Source: Tolypothrix sp. PCC 7910 (GTDB taxonomy: Bacteria > Cyanobacteriota > Cyanobacteriia > Cyanobacteriales > Nostocaceae). From it: a DNA stretch of 64,000 nt. The notes beneath the pieces were generated by a model. The model saw only the letters and a program-made list of their open reading frames with translations. It searched no databases and was not told the origin of the DNA. The stretch lies in NCBI RefSeq assembly GCF_011769525.1, contig NZ_CP050440.1, positions 4,837,501-4,901,500 of the forward strand, given 5' to 3'. The position numbers and the translations under genes were made by a program. Each line of letters opens with the position of its first letter. Position 1 is the stretch's first letter. Positions 46,805 to 55,793 of this stretch are shown one piece after another.

Positions 46805-46858
46805 CTTAGCGAAGTTGAGTGTTGACGGTTAACAGCCAACACTCAACACTCAACTAAC
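46805..46858. repeat. AACACTC-type repeat with inverted copy
   Basis: gttgagtgttgacggttaac is followed by ccaacactcaacactcaac. The heptamers AACACTC occur in tandem and as an inverted pair, able to form a hairpin just downstream of the leftward PBP gene, where it may help termination. Confidence 0.55.
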
Positions 46859-46873
46859 AACAAATGACCCGCT

Positions 46874-49321
46874 TTATTGCGAGGAAGATGGTCTCAGCCT
46901 TTCCCGCCAGGTAGGGGTGGAATTGGAGGAACCAGATGAGCCACTACCCGAGGATGAAGCAGAACTGCGAGATCCCCCAGGTGTGGAAGGTTGAGATTCT
47001 ACACGCCTGCGCCTACGGGGACGAGATTCCGCAGAAGAATCATTGCTGCTACTTGCTTCTGTGCTACGATAGCGCCGCCTCCTGCTATATGAAGGTGTTT
47101 CATCAGTTTGTTCTTGAGAATAACGTCTGCGCCGCCGTCTTGGGGTTTCTTCTTGTTGCTGGTCTTCTTGAGAATATCTGCGCCTTCTGGATGGGCGTTC
47201 CTCATTATTAGAGCTGTCCTCATCTTCATCATTAGAAGGAGCGGCTTTATTGACAATGCTTTTAGGCTTGAGGCGCTCGGCTTTAATCGTCCCCTTACGA
47301 CCATCTAATTTCGGCCTGGGGGGAAACTTTTCGACCGGCATATCTTTAACGGCTTGTTCCATAAATTCATGCCAGGTATAAGCAGCGCTACCGCTACTAC
47401 CCCAAGTCGGGCGGTTATCATCGTTACCTAACCAAACTCCAGTTACGAGTTGGGGAATGTAACCAATAAACCATAAATCCCGGGCTTCGTCAGATGTACC
47501 AGTCTTACCTGCTACAGGTCGATTATCTAATTGCGCTGCTGCACCAGTCCCTTCTTCCACAACATTACGTAGCATCCAGGTCATAATCGCAGCACTATCA
47601 GCATCCAGCGCCCGCTTGGAGGAAAAATCAAATGACCAAATTACTTGCCCTTGGCGGTTGAGGATACGGCGAATACCATGCGCTTCGGTGTGTAAACCTT
47701 GAGTGGCAAAGCTACCGTAAGCGCTAGTCAATTCCAGCAAATTGACTTCATTGGAGCCAAGCGCTAAAGAATAAGTGGGCTTAAGTTCAGATTTAATGCC
47801 CATATCTTTAGCTAGCTTAATTGTTGGCTCAAATCCCACATCAATCAACACCTTCACCGCAATAATATTAATGGAACGGGTGAGGGCATCACGCATATTC
47901 ATCCAACCACGGAAGTTTTCGCTGTAGTTTTTTGGTTCATAACCATCTACAACAAAGGGTGCATCCTCGTAACTGTCGTAGGGACTCTTACCACTAGCGA
48001 TCGCAGTCGCATAAACAAAGCCTTTAAATGTTGAGCCGGGTTGACGCTGGGCTTGCGTAACGCGATTAAACTGGTTTTTTCCAAAATCTTTACCCCCCAC
48101 CATCGCTTGAATTTCGCCGTTGCGGGGGTCAATAGCTACCATCGCTGCTTGTTTAAAGTTCTCCCAGCGTCCTTGATTTCTCAGGGTTTTTGCAACTGCT
48201 TCTTCGGCAAATTTCTGCCAAGTTGGGTTTAAAGTGGTTTCGACAACTAACCCCCCACCTGCTAAGACATCAGGAGAAACGTACTTGGGTAATTCTTTTT
48301 GAATGTAGGTAGTAAAGTAGGGTGATTCTACTTGCAGTCGCTTCGGCAGACTGCTATTAACAGTTAGGGGTTCTTTGGTTGCTGCTTCCTTTTCGGCTGC
48401 GGTGATAATTCCATCTTCTTGCATCCGCTGCAATACTAAATTCCGCCTAGCTTTTGCCGCTTCGGGATTTTTATCTGGGGCGTAGAGGCTGGGTGCTGGA
48501 GCTAATCCAGCAATGGTAGCCATTTCTGGTAAGGTCAATTGGTCTACGGTTTTACTAAAATATACCCATGCTGCATCCGCTACACCATAAGCACCAGATC
48601 CCAAATACACTAAATTTAAGTAACGCTCAAGAATCAGGTCTTTGCTCAATTCATCTTCCATCTTTTGTGCCAGACGGACTTCTTTGAGCTTACGCCAAAT
48701 AGTTTTTTCTTGTTTAAGGAAGAGAATACGCGCTAGCTGTTGGGTGATGGTGCTACCACCTTCCACAACATCTTGCGATCGCAAATTATTTAAAACTGCT
48801 CTAACTATCCCTTGGGGATCAACGCCATTATGTTGCCTAAATCGCCTGTCTTCGGAAGCGATAAAAGCTTGTTTGAACTTATCTGGTATTTGTTGGAGTC
48901 TTAGCTGCTCTCTTGCTGCTTCACCTTGCTGTTGTAAAATTGTACCGTCGGCAGCTTTAATGGTTAATGTCTGCTCGCGGATCACAGCGTTCAACTCAGA
49001 TTTATCTGGCAAGGTGCGATCGATTGTCCCGATGCCGTAGCTAATGGCAATAACACTACCACCTATACTTAAACTAGCCCAGAACCATAGACGACGATAA
49101 AAAGGTTTATCGCGGCTGGAGAGTTTGGCAATGATCCCAGATGAGATGTTTTGCATCTGGCTCAGCACTGGCTTTAACTTGTCCAGCTTGGTTGATGGTA
49201 AGTTCTCATTTACAGATTCTTCGTTCTCGAGATGATTACCAGGCGACAATCGCGGTTTCTCCTTGTCAGATGCACTGAAATCGGGTGATCTTTGCTTGAA
49301 CCAAGAGGTCAGTTTCCCCAC
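46874..49321 (-). CDS. Class A penicillin-binding protein (transglycosylase/transpeptidase) with Arg/Ser-rich tail
   Basis: The 815-residue bifunctional peptidoglycan synthase has a cytoplasmic N-terminus, one membrane anchor (residues 77-98), a GT51 glycosyltransferase (SEDRRFRQHNGVDP with catalytic Glu157, then EGGSTITQQLAR) and a penicillin-binding transpeptidase with Ser430 in PGSTFKGF, SIN at 483-485 and KTGTS from 606. Both active sites are intact. From residue 695 to the end there is an unusual low-complexity tail. It is acidic/Asn-rich at first, then has blocks of four to six arginines each followed by YSQE, YRS or VES, and finally a Ser/Gly stretch. The tail must lie in the periplasm. 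Start is GTG 49321 with GAGGA upstream. Confidence 0.94.
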   Translation of the reverse strand: MGKLTSWFKQRSPDFSASDKEKPRLSPGNHLENEESVNENLPSTKLDKLKPVLSQMQNISSGIIAKLSSRDKPFYRRLWFWASLSIGGSVIAISYGIGTIDRTLPDKSELNAVIREQTLTIKAADGTILQQQGEAAREQLRLQQIPDKFKQAFIASEDRRFRQHNGVDPQGIVRAVLNNLRSQDVVEGGSTITQQLARILFLKQEKTIWRKLKEVRLAQKMEDELSKDLILERYLNLVYLGSGAYGVADAAWVYFSKTVDQLTLPEMATIAGLAPAPSLYAPDKNPEAAKARRNLVLQRMQEDGIITAAEKEAATKEPLTVNSSLPKRLQVESPYFTTYIQKELPKYVSPDVLAGGGLVVETTLNPTWQKFAEEAVAKTLRNQGRWENFKQAAMVAIDPRNGEIQAMVGGKDFGKNQFNRVTQAQRQPGSTFKGFVYATAIASGKSPYDSYEDAPFVVDGYEPKNYSENFRGWMNMRDALTRSINIIAVKVLIDVGFEPTIKLAKDMGIKSELKPTYSLALGSNEVNLLELTSAYGSFATQGLHTEAHGIRRILNRQGQVIWSFDFSSKRALDADSAAIMTWMLRNVVEEGTGAAAQLDNRPVAGKTGTSDEARDLWFIGYIPQLVTGVWLGNDDNRPTWGSSGSAAYTWHEFMEQAVKDMPVEKFPPRPKLDGRKGTIKAERLKPKSIVNKAAPSNDEDEDSSNNEERPSRRRRYSQEDQQQEETPRRRRRRYSQEQTDETPSYSRRRRYRSTEASSSNDSSAESRPRRRRRVESQPSTPGGSRSSASSSGSGSSGSSNSTPTWRERLRPSSSQ

Positions 49322-49580
49322 GTTAGTTCCTCAGCTCAAATGTAGTTGTCACCTAACCACCAGCCAAAAATTACGGGGTTAGCGTCCCACTTTCGTGTTA
49401 GTATAATATCCCATAAATAAAGAACTAAATTAAGTCAAATATGATGACTTTTTAGAATTCTTTAAATACGATCCCGTAAAGATTAGTACAGAATTCTCAT
49501 TAATTATTCGGACTCAGCAGACCGTGGACTCAGCGGAAAAATATACCAAATGGTATAGGTATAAAGACCAGATAACTAGT

Positions 49581-50093
49581 ATGGATGAAACTGCTGAGAT
49601 TGCTACAGGTGTAGGTGCGGCTATTGCTCTAGGTAGTAATATCGGGGATTCACAGTTGATTTTAGATGCAGCGATCGCCACCTTAGCCAAAACACCCGGG
49701 ATTTTTGTTGAAGCCCAATCCCATTGGTATATAACTAAAGCGGTAGGCCCGCCACAACCTGATTATTTAAACGGCTGTGTGATACTGCGAATATTCATGT
49801 TACCGCATCTATTATTAGAAACATTATTAGCAATTGAACAGAAATTTGGACGTATTCGTCAACAGAGGTGGGGCCCCCGCACCCTAGATTTAGATTTACT
49901 GTTGTATGATGACTTAATTTTACACACACCAAATTTACAAATTCCCCATCCCCGGATGCGGGAGCGGGCTTTTGTACTAGTACCCTTAGCAGAAATAGCA
50001 CCAAATTGGGTAGAGCCAGTTTCCGGATGTGTGATTAAAGAACTGGTTAAAGAGGTAGACTGTTCTGATGTACATTTATTCATGGGCAATTAA
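49581..50093 (+). CDS. folK: 2-amino-4-hydroxy-6-hydroxymethyldihydropteridine pyrophosphokinase
   Basis: This protein of about 170 residues transfers pyrophosphate from ATP to hydroxymethyl-dihydropterin in folate synthesis. HPPK signatures are AIALGSNIGDSQLILDAAI, SHWYITKAVGPPQPDYLNGC, EQKFGRIRQQRWGPRTLDLD (substrate and magnesium Asp pair) and IPHPRMRERAFVLVPLAEIAP. The ATG at 49581 (MDETAEIATG) is preferred; a GTG at 49524 would add 19 residues with no family support. The gene is 86 bases upstream of a NUDIX gene in the same direction. Cytosolic. Confidence 0.94.
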   Translation: MDETAEIATGVGAAIALGSNIGDSQLILDAAIATLAKTPGIFVEAQSHWYITKAVGPPQPDYLNGCVILRIFMLPHLLLETLLAIEQKFGRIRQQRWGPRTLDLDLLLYDDLILHTPNLQIPHPRMRERAFVLVPLAEIAPNWVEPVSGCVIKELVKEVDCSDVHLFMGN

Positions 50094-50179
50094 AATTACC
50101 ACCCATAAACACAGAGAACTTCTGAATTGTACAACCAGTCTGAATATTTGCCTTTGTATCGAAAGACAACAACTAAACT

Positions 50180-50728
50180 ATGCCATTAGGTAGAGAATTA
50201 CCGCAGCTGCTGAGACAACGCTTATTCTATAAAGGGCGCAAGTTTAATTTTGAAGTTAATCGCTTGCGGTTACCCAACAAAGCGGAGGGAGAATGGGAGT
50301 GTATTCGTCACCCAGGTGGCGCTCTAGCTGTGCCAGTTACGCCAGAAGGTAAGCTGATTCTGTTGCGCCAGTATCGTTTTGCTATTCAAGGCAGAATTAT
50401 CGAGTTTCCGGCTGGTACTCTAGAACTCAATGAAGATCCCTTAGAAACAGTACAGCGGGAAATTCAAGAAGAAACTGGTTATCGTGCTAACAAATGGGAC
50501 AAACTAGGAGAATTTTTTCTGGCTCCTGGTTATTCTGATGAAATTCTCTATGCTTTTCTGGCGCGAGATTTGGAAAAATTAGAGACACCGCCAGCTAAAG
50601 AAGATGATGAAGATATTGAAATCCTCTACTACACCCCCGAAGAACTGGAGAAAGCTTTCCTAGACGGTGAACCAGTAGATGCTAAAACAATATCTAGCTT
50701 TTTATTAGCTCGTCCTTTCTTAACGTAA
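50180..50728 (+). CDS. NUDIX hydrolase, probably ADP-ribose pyrophosphatase
   Basis: This 182-residue protein has a full Nudix box: GTLELNEDPLETVQREIQEE followed by TGY, providing the metal-binding glutamates. The N-terminal RKFNFEVNRLRLPNKAEGEWECIRH-like strands (seen as KFNFEVNRLRLP) and HPGGALAVPVTPEGKLILLR are typical of ADP-ribose/NADH-cleaving NUDIX enzymes (YjhB/NudF group). These split ADP-ribose into AMP and ribose 5-phosphate. The next gene starts seven bases downstream and encodes an ADP-ribosylglycohydrolase, which supports an ADP-ribose substrate. The assignment of substrate is inferred from motif and context. Confidence 0.88.
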   Translation: MPLGRELPQLLRQRLFYKGRKFNFEVNRLRLPNKAEGEWECIRHPGGALAVPVTPEGKLILLRQYRFAIQGRIIEFPAGTLELNEDPLETVQREIQEETGYRANKWDKLGEFFLAPGYSDEILYAFLARDLEKLETPPAKEDDEDIEILYYTPEELEKAFLDGEPVDAKTISSFLLARPFLT

Positions 50729-50735
50729 ACCCCAG

Positions 50736-51572
50736 ATGCTCATAGAATTAGCAATTGGCGATGCCTACGGTGCAGGCTTTGAATACGCTGACGAAATGAG
50801 CGTCTATAACGATTTGAGTCGATACGTTACCAATACTCGTCATCGACTCATCGCTGGTAAATACACAGACGACACGCAAATGAGCATTGCGATCGCACAA
50901 GTAATTATCTCCGGCGCACCTTGGACACCACAAGTTTTAGCTGAGAGTTTTGTGACTTGCTTTAAACGCGATCGCAGAGAAGGTTACGCTGGTGGCTTCT
51001 ACGATTTTTTAGTAAGTATCTCCGATGGGACAGAGTTCCTAGCCAAAATTCGTCCTGATAGTGATAAAAGCGGTGCGGCAATGCGCGCAGGGCCGATTGG
51101 CATTTTTGCTACACCAGAGAAAGTCATAGAATCTGCAACTATTCAAGCCGCTCTTACCCACAATACACCAGATGGCATTAACGCCGCCGTAGCCGCCGCG
51201 TTAATGACCCATTATTTTATTTACCAACTAGGGCCGAAGCGTAAATTAGGGCAGTTTCTCGAAGGCTATGTTGCTGGAGAATGGTCTAAGCCTTGGGAAG
51301 GTAAAGTTAAGTCTAAAGGATGGATGAGCGTCAGAGCCGCAATTACAGCAGTTATGCGAAATGAAAGCATGAGCGAACTGTTAAAGGACTGTATAGCTTT
51401 CACCGGAGATGTAGATACAGTCGCCACAATTGCTCTGGCTGCTGGTTCTTGCAGTCAAGAAATTACACAAGACATCCCCAATCATCTCTTGATGGGTTTA
51501 GAGAATGGTACCTACGGTAAGGATTATCTCATCGAATTGGATAAACAGCTGATGAGTTTGGTGAGGCGGTAG
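50736..51572 (+). CDS. ADP-ribosylglycohydrolase (DraG/ARH-like) family protein
   Basis: The 278-residue all-helical protein shows the family metal-site motifs: ELAIGDAYGAGFEY at the N-terminus, GKYTDDTQMSIAIA (two Asp), and GDVDTVATIALAAGSCSQEI near the C-terminus (Asp pair). Such enzymes remove ADP-ribose from protein side chains or from other conjugates using two magnesium ions. DraG, the best-known member, reactivates nitrogenase reductase, but this protein is not close enough to call it DraG. It starts seven bases after the NUDIX gene, so the two are almost surely cotranscribed. The released ADP-ribose would be a substrate for the NUDIX enzyme. Confidence 0.9.
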   Translation: MLIELAIGDAYGAGFEYADEMSVYNDLSRYVTNTRHRLIAGKYTDDTQMSIAIAQVIISGAPWTPQVLAESFVTCFKRDRREGYAGGFYDFLVSISDGTEFLAKIRPDSDKSGAAMRAGPIGIFATPEKVIESATIQAALTHNTPDGINAAVAAALMTHYFIYQLGPKRKLGQFLEGYVAGEWSKPWEGKVKSKGWMSVRAAITAVMRNESMSELLKDCIAFTGDVDTVATIALAAGSCSQEITQDIPNHLLMGLENGTYGKDYLIELDKQLMSLVRR

Positions 51573-51610
51573 GGGCTGGGGATGAGGCGGGAAAAGGGGA
51601 AATTATTAAC

Positions 51611-51656
51611 CATTACCCATTACCCATTATCCATTACCCATTACCCATTACCCATT
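51611..51656. repeat. CCATTAC heptanucleotide array
   Basis: About six tandem copies of CCATTAC, one changed to CCATTAT, lie between two convergent genes, immediately next to the trpB stop. Confidence 0.9.
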
Positions 51657-52897
51657 TACGCCGGATTCAACAACTTCGCTACAGTTTGCACATCCTTATC
51701 ACCACGTCCGGAGCAGTTAATCACAATGCGGGGGCTACCAGTGAGTTGCGGACAGAGGGTTTCCAGGTAGGCGATCGCATGAGATGTTTCTAAGGCTGGG
51801 ATAATTCCTTCTAGGCGAGATAATCTTTGGAATGCTTCTAAGGCTTCGGCATCGGTGATGCTGTAATATTCGGCGCGAGATGTATCTTTCAAATAGCTGT
51901 GTTCTGGCCCGACTCCGGGATAATCTAACCCAGCACTAATTGAATGAGCTTCAATTATTTGCCCATCTTCATCTTGCAGCAAATAGCTCATTGCACCGTG
52001 CAGTACACCTACTTGCCCTTTTGTTAAGGTGGCAGCGTGTTTATTTGTATTCACCCCTTCTCCGGCTGCTTCAACGCCAATTAAGCGCACAGAGGGTTCA
52101 TTAATAAATTCATAAAATAGTCCCATCGCATTAGAACCACCACCCACACAAGCCATGAGAATATCTGGCAAACCGCCCCATTTTTCTTGAGCTTGGGCGC
52201 GAGTTTCTTGACCAATGACGGCATGAAAATCACGTACCATCATGGGGTAAGGATGGGGGCCTGCTACTGAACCGAGAATGTAGTGAGTGGTTTCCACATT
52301 TGTTACCCAATCCCGAATCGCCTCAGAAGTTGCATCCTTGAGGGTTCCAGTTCCCGCAGCTACAGGACGGACTTCTGCGCCCATCAATTTCATGCGGAAC
52401 ACATTCAAAGCTTGGCGTTCCATATCATGAACGCCCATATAAATAATGCATTCCAGCCCAAACCGAGCGCAAACTGTTGCCGTGGCTACTCCATGTTGTC
52501 CTGCGCCAGTTTCCGCAATAATTCGGCGTTTGCCCATGCGCTTTGCCAACAGCACTTGACCCAGGGCATTATTAATTTTGTGTGCGCCAGTATGGTTTAA
52601 ATCTTCCCGCTTTAAATAAATTTGCGGGCCAGTACCATCAGGGCGAGCATAATAAGCAGTTAAACGTTCAGCAAAATACAACGGTGTAGCGCGACCTACA
52701 TAGTCTTTTAGCAGTTGTTGCAGTTCAGAAAGAAACTCAGGGTCATTGCGGTATTGCTGATAAGCTACTTCTAATTCAACCAGCGCAGGCATCAATGTTT
52801 CCGGGACGTACTTACCGCCAAAGCGTCCAAAGCGTCCTTGTGTATCGGGAACAGAAGCAGTAGATGGGGAACTTGGAGATATGGGTGTGGTAGTCAC
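51656..52897 (-). CDS. trpB: Tryptophan synthase beta subunit
   Basis: The 413-residue PLP enzyme joins indole with serine to give tryptophan in complex with TrpA. Signature sequences: [39 protein letters not shown] (Schiff-base Lys), [37 protein letters not shown]-like [16 protein letters not shown] (phosphate-binding), and the C-terminal [14 protein letters not shown]. The N-terminal 20 residues are Ser/Thr/Pro-rich and not conserved. The start is GTG 52897; no closer ATG precedes the conserved part. The gene is not in a trp operon, as expected for cyanobacteria. Confidence 0.97.
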   Translation of the reverse strand: MTTTPISPSSPSTASVPDTQGRFGRFGGKYVPETLMPALVELEVAYQQYRNDPEFLSELQQLLKDYVGRATPLYFAERLTAYYARPDGTGPQIYLKREDLNHTGAHKINNALGQVLLAKRMGKRRIIAETGAGQHGVATATVCARFGLECIIYMGVHDMERQALNVFRMKLMGAEVRPVAAGTGTLKDATSEAIRDWVTNVETTHYILGSVAGPHPYPMMVRDFHAVIGQETRAQAQEKWGGLPDILMACVGGGSNAMGLFYEFINEPSVRLIGVEAAGEGVNTNKHAATLTKGQVGVLHGAMSYLLQDEDGQIIEAHSISAGLDYPGVGPEHSYLKDTSRAEYYSITDAEALEAFQRLSRLEGIIPALETSHAIAYLETLCPQLTGSPRIVINCSGRGDKDVQTVAKLLNPA

Positions 52898-53116
52898 GGA
52901 CTGATCTCTACGACAGAACGAACTTTATTATAGATAAAGTCTGAGCCGCATAGAATAAGAAGTGCGATCGCTCGGCGGTAATTAAAAGTCAAAAGTCTCA
53001 AAGCTGTTGACCGCAAATTTTCTTATATTTTGAGCCTAACTGTATGTCTACCAAGGCGTACAAGGCATTTATACTAAAATCTCGCGTATTTTCATCCCTC
53101 ATACTTCATCCTTTTT

Positions 53117-53458
53117 ATGTCTCCTTCCAATTCTTCAGACAAACGCTTCATCTATCGTGAATTTGGCAACGATGACTCACCTGCTTTAGAAAGGCCAATT
53201 GCCGAACTACCACCACAACAGCAAAATCTGAAAGTACAAGCTAGCCGCAAAGGACGTAAAGGTAAAACTGTTACAGTCATTAGTGGTTTTCAGTCTAAGC
53301 CAGACACCCTCAATGATTTAGTAAAACAATTAAAAACTCAATGCGGTACAGGTGGCACAGTTAAAGACATGGAAATTGAAATTCAAGGCGACCACAAACA
53401 AAAAATTATCGAGATTTTAACCAAGCTGGGTTATAAAGCCAAAATCAGTGGTGGCTAG
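53117..53458 (+). CDS. SUI1/eIF1-like translation factor (YciH family)
   Basis: The 113-residue protein has an acidic/polar N-terminal part (FIYREFGNDDSPALERP) and a C-terminal SUI1 domain: GRKGKTVTVISGFQSKPDTL, DLVKQLKTQCGTGGTVKDME and EIQGDHKQKIIEILTKLGYK. Bacterial YciH-type SUI1 proteins bind the 30S subunit and can affect initiation fidelity; the physiological role in cyanobacteria is unclear. The ATG at 53117 fits the length of the family (105-115). It is followed at 138 bases by a small Pmp3-type membrane gene. Confidence 0.93.
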   Translation: MSPSNSSDKRFIYREFGNDDSPALERPIAELPPQQQNLKVQASRKGRKGKTVTVISGFQSKPDTLNDLVKQLKTQCGTGGTVKDMEIEIQGDHKQKIIEILTKLGYKAKISGG

Positions 53459-53596
53459 TGTAGAGATTGTTGTCAAATTACGAGAATTAAGCAACAAATG
53501 GGCTAATGTTATCGTTGAAATATTAATAGATATCTGAGCAGTGGCGAATTTGTTACTTAAATGTCTGCTCACTATTAACATTCACAGGAGGCTTAC

Positions 53597-53755
53597 ATGG
53601 ATTTAGTTCGGATTATCGCCGCGATTTTTCTACCCCCTTTAGGTGTGTTTTTGCAAGTAGGGATAGGTAAAGATTTTTGGATTAATATTCTTTTGACCTT
53701 TTTCGGTTATATCCCTGGAATTGTCCATGCAATTTGGGTAATCGCTAAGAAGTAA
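53597..53755 (+). CDS. Small Pmp3/YqaE-family (UPF0057) membrane protein
   Basis: This 52-residue protein starts MDLVRIIAAIFLPPLGVFLQ and ends FFGYIPGIVHAIWVIAKK. It has the two transmembrane helices and the PPLGV and GYIPGI-HAIW motifs of the Pmp3/YqaE/UPF0057 family, found in bacteria, fungi and plants. Members help membrane potential and salt or cold tolerance in yeast and plants; in bacteria the role is mostly unknown. CAGGAGG lies six bases before the ATG at 53597, a strong ribosome-binding site. It is too short to be found by a simple length cut-off. A strong hairpin follows at 53832. Confidence 0.93.
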   Translation: MDLVRIIAAIFLPPLGVFLQVGIGKDFWINILLTFFGYIPGIVHAIWVIAKK

Positions 53756-53831
53756 TCGGGCATCAAGTTAGGTTGGTTTGCGATCGCAAATTAACTAAAA
53801 TAAGTCCCCATACTTATTGGTTAAGGGAAAA

Positions 53832-53874
53832 AAAGGGGAAGGGTGAAAAGATATACTGTTCACCCTTCCCCTTT
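53832..53874. terminator. Bidirectional intrinsic terminator
   Basis: A perfect 15-bp stem (53832-53846 with 53860-53874) with a 13-base loop lies between two convergent genes. Read leftward it is followed by a T run (complement of the A run at about 53828-53834), so it is best suited to the leftward gene but may stop both. Confidence 0.9.
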
Positions 53875-53888
53875 AAACACACAAGCCC

Positions 53889-54398
53889 CTAATTAGAAGA
53901 CTTTGAAGGTTGCGCTGCTGGATTTGGTGCTGGTTTGGCACGTTCTTGCTGATAAAATTGGGACACTTTTTTAACATAGGCAGCAGTGAAGCCACTATTA
54001 CAGCCTGTATAATTTCCAGTCATCCACCAACAAGCTACACCATTTACCGCCGCAGTTTCATTATTGTTAGTAGCGCGAAATTGGTTATTTAACTCCCGGC
54101 GTGTAATACAGGAGACAACATCGCGTGCTGTCTGTGGGCTGTTTTCAAACTGTGTCGGTGTTAGTTCTTTTTTGAGACAAGTTCTTGCCCAACCTTTGAG
54201 GGTTTCTGGTTTGACTTGCCATTGACTATATAGTCCATCGTTTTGCTTGCCAGTTTGCGGTGCTGCTTTTCGTAGCGCTTCTACCATTGCTGTAACTTGA
54301 GCATCCGCAACCTGCTGTTGTGCTTGAACTAACCCAGAGGAAAGCCCCAAGCTAACAGCTACTCCGCCTAGTAGTAATCCTAAGAAGTTTTTGCTCAT
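53889..54398 (-). CDS. Exported cysteine-containing protein of unknown function
   Basis: The protein of 169 residues begins with a classical signal peptide (MSKNFLGLLLGGVAVSLGLS, then SGLVQAQQQ with a likely AQA/Q-type cut). The mature part has four cysteines (RTCLKK, VSCITRR, VACWWM, YTGCNSG), enough for two disulfides. It has conserved-looking motifs SQWQVKPETLKGWARTC and FRATNNNETAAVNG, and ends in a Pro/Ala/Ser-rich tail. I do not recognise a family; the helical pattern suggests a periplasmic protein. ATG 54398 is chosen; ATG 54428 would add ten residues before the signal peptide. It stands alone. Confidence 0.75.
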   Translation of the reverse strand: MSKNFLGLLLGGVAVSLGLSSGLVQAQQQVADAQVTAMVEALRKAAPQTGKQNDGLYSQWQVKPETLKGWARTCLKKELTPTQFENSPQTARDVVSCITRRELNNQFRATNNNETAAVNGVACWWMTGNYTGCNSGFTAAYVKKVSQFYQQERAKPAPNPAAQPSKSSN

Positions 54399-54758
54399 GA
54401 CTTTGGACTTATTTGAAACACCAATCATTTAGGATACTGCGTATTTATATCTTGTAACAATTTTATATTTGGCAGGAAAACTTAGCTTGCTAGCGGATAT
54501 GGACACTCAGCAATGATTACTGCCGATTATTGCTACTTGTAGGGTGCGTTAGGCGTAGCCGTAACGCACGCAAAGCCTAAGAAAATGTGCGTCACGCTGA
54601 AGCTCAAGGTAGAAAGTAGCAATTAAATCTTGAAGTATTCCGTATTAACTATAACTTGTATTTATGATTTTGAAAAACAAGAGTATTTGCTCATAGCTTG
54701 CGGAATGCATAGAGTAGAAGTAGTAGCTGGATATATATGAATAGATGGGTGTATTAGT
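54399..54758. other. Gap with one dispersed hairpin repeat
   Basis: No gene is seen. The compact hairpin tagggtgcgtta-ggcgtagccg-taacgcacg lies at 54540-54570 and belongs to the same family as the repeats at 39037 and 57520. Confidence 0.55.
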
Positions 54759-54965
54759 ATGTTTAATAACTTAAGGGAAATTCGTTATCAACAAGGATGT
54801 CGCGATCGCGATGCTGGGTTATTACCCAAAATGCAAGATTCCGCATATTTGGAAGCTTACCTCAAAGGAAGACCAGAAGGATTAGACGGCATCATGCAAT
54901 ACTTCCCTTCTGTTGAGGCGTATATGAAATGGAAATTCAAAGATTTAGGTCATTCAGTATCTTGA
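54759..54965 (+). CDS. Small conserved-looking cytosolic protein of unknown function
   Basis: This 68-residue protein (MFNNLREIRYQQGCRDRDAG at the start, AYLKGRPEGLDGIMQYFPSV in the middle) is hydrophilic with two or three predicted helices and no membrane segment. I cannot name a family. It contains a HIP1 site inside the frame (tcgcgatcgcgatg) and its codon use resembles neighbouring genes, which supports a real gene. The start ATG 54759 has no clear ribosome-binding site. Heptanucleotide repeats follow the stop codon. Confidence 0.65.
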   Translation: MFNNLREIRYQQGCRDRDAGLLPKMQDSAYLEAYLKGRPEGLDGIMQYFPSVEAYMKWKFKDLGHSVS

Positions 54966-55068
54966 GGTTGAGGGCTGGGGATTGGGGACTGGGGACAAGG
55001 GGACAAGAGAAAATAACAAACATTCAATTACCCATTACCCATTACCCATTACCCATTACCCATTACTT
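54966..55068. repeat. Two heptanucleotide arrays (GGGGACT and CCATTAC types)
   Basis: GGGGATT/GGGGACT units lie at 54973-54999. Perfect tandem ATTACCC/CCATTAC units, about six copies, lie at 55027-55067. The second array is the same heptamer as at 51611. Confidence 0.9.
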
Positions 55069-55202
55069 AATGACCAATGACCAATGACAAAGCGCAAAGT
55101 CTGAGCGGAGGTTTCCTCCGTACACCGAAGGGGTTGCCGCAGGCATCAGAACTTTGTAAGAATGACAGCCTCAGCCAGTTATCTTTAATTTCGCCGACCT
55201 AC

Positions 55203-55565
55203 TTACGCAGTAGGCACAGCCACGTTTTGACGCGCAGGACGTTTGCGATCGCTTTTCCGAGTACCCCCAGCCATTTGATATTCATGGCTATTGCTGCCAA
55301 ATTTATAGGCAATACCACGCAAAATGTTCTCAGAATAATCTGCTAAATCTTTTTCATTCTCTACAATTTGGGTTAATAAATTATCTATAGTAGAGAGAGT
55401 ACGATTATATTCTTTTAGAGATTGGCGCAGGTTTTGGATTTTTTCAATATATCCTTGGACTGTTAATCCTTCTCCTACATCAAGATTGGAATTGATAGAT
55501 TCAATACTAGCTAGACGCTTTTCAGCTTTGCTAAGAACACGTGAACTACGTTTCATTCTTGTCAT
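55203..55565 (-). CDS. Coiled-coil-like protein of unknown function
   Basis: The 120-residue protein is mostly helical with heptad-like spacing of hydrophobic residues (RVLSKAEKRLASIESINSNL and YIEKIQNLRQSLKEYNRTLS, then TIDNLLTQIVENEKDLADYS). Its C-terminus is basic and polar (GGTRKSDRKRPARQN). It may form a coiled-coil dimer, and the basic tail could bind nucleic acid, but this is inference. I know no family name. ATG 55565 is used; a GTG at 55574 and an ATG at 55556 are other options. It is alone and leftward, with repeat-rich DNA on both sides. Confidence 0.65.
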   Translation of the reverse strand: MTRMKRSSRVLSKAEKRLASIESINSNLDVGEGLTVQGYIEKIQNLRQSLKEYNRTLSTIDNLLTQIVENEKDLADYSENILRGIAYKFGSNSHEYQMAGGTRKSDRKRPARQNVAVPTA

Positions 55566-55793
55566 TATTTGCACCCTATTAGCAGATTTTTCCTAAATCT
55601 ATAGTGGACAATTAGGGAAAAATTTGTCATACGTAGAATTGTTGATTTTTCTTAAAAACCTCAAAATTTCCGTAATTTAGCGCAATTTATAATTATAAAA
55701 ATCTCAAAATATGCCATTTCTAGGGTTTAAAACTGTTGGTGAATTTTAGAAAGCCAGTATGTTTTTGTTAACCTCAAGGCGAAAGTTCCTACA

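Noticed and set aside
46936-47308. Rightward frames of up to 91 codons opposite the PBP tail
   Set aside because: They are the antisense of the Arg/Ser-rich repeats, whose codon bias keeps the opposite frames open.
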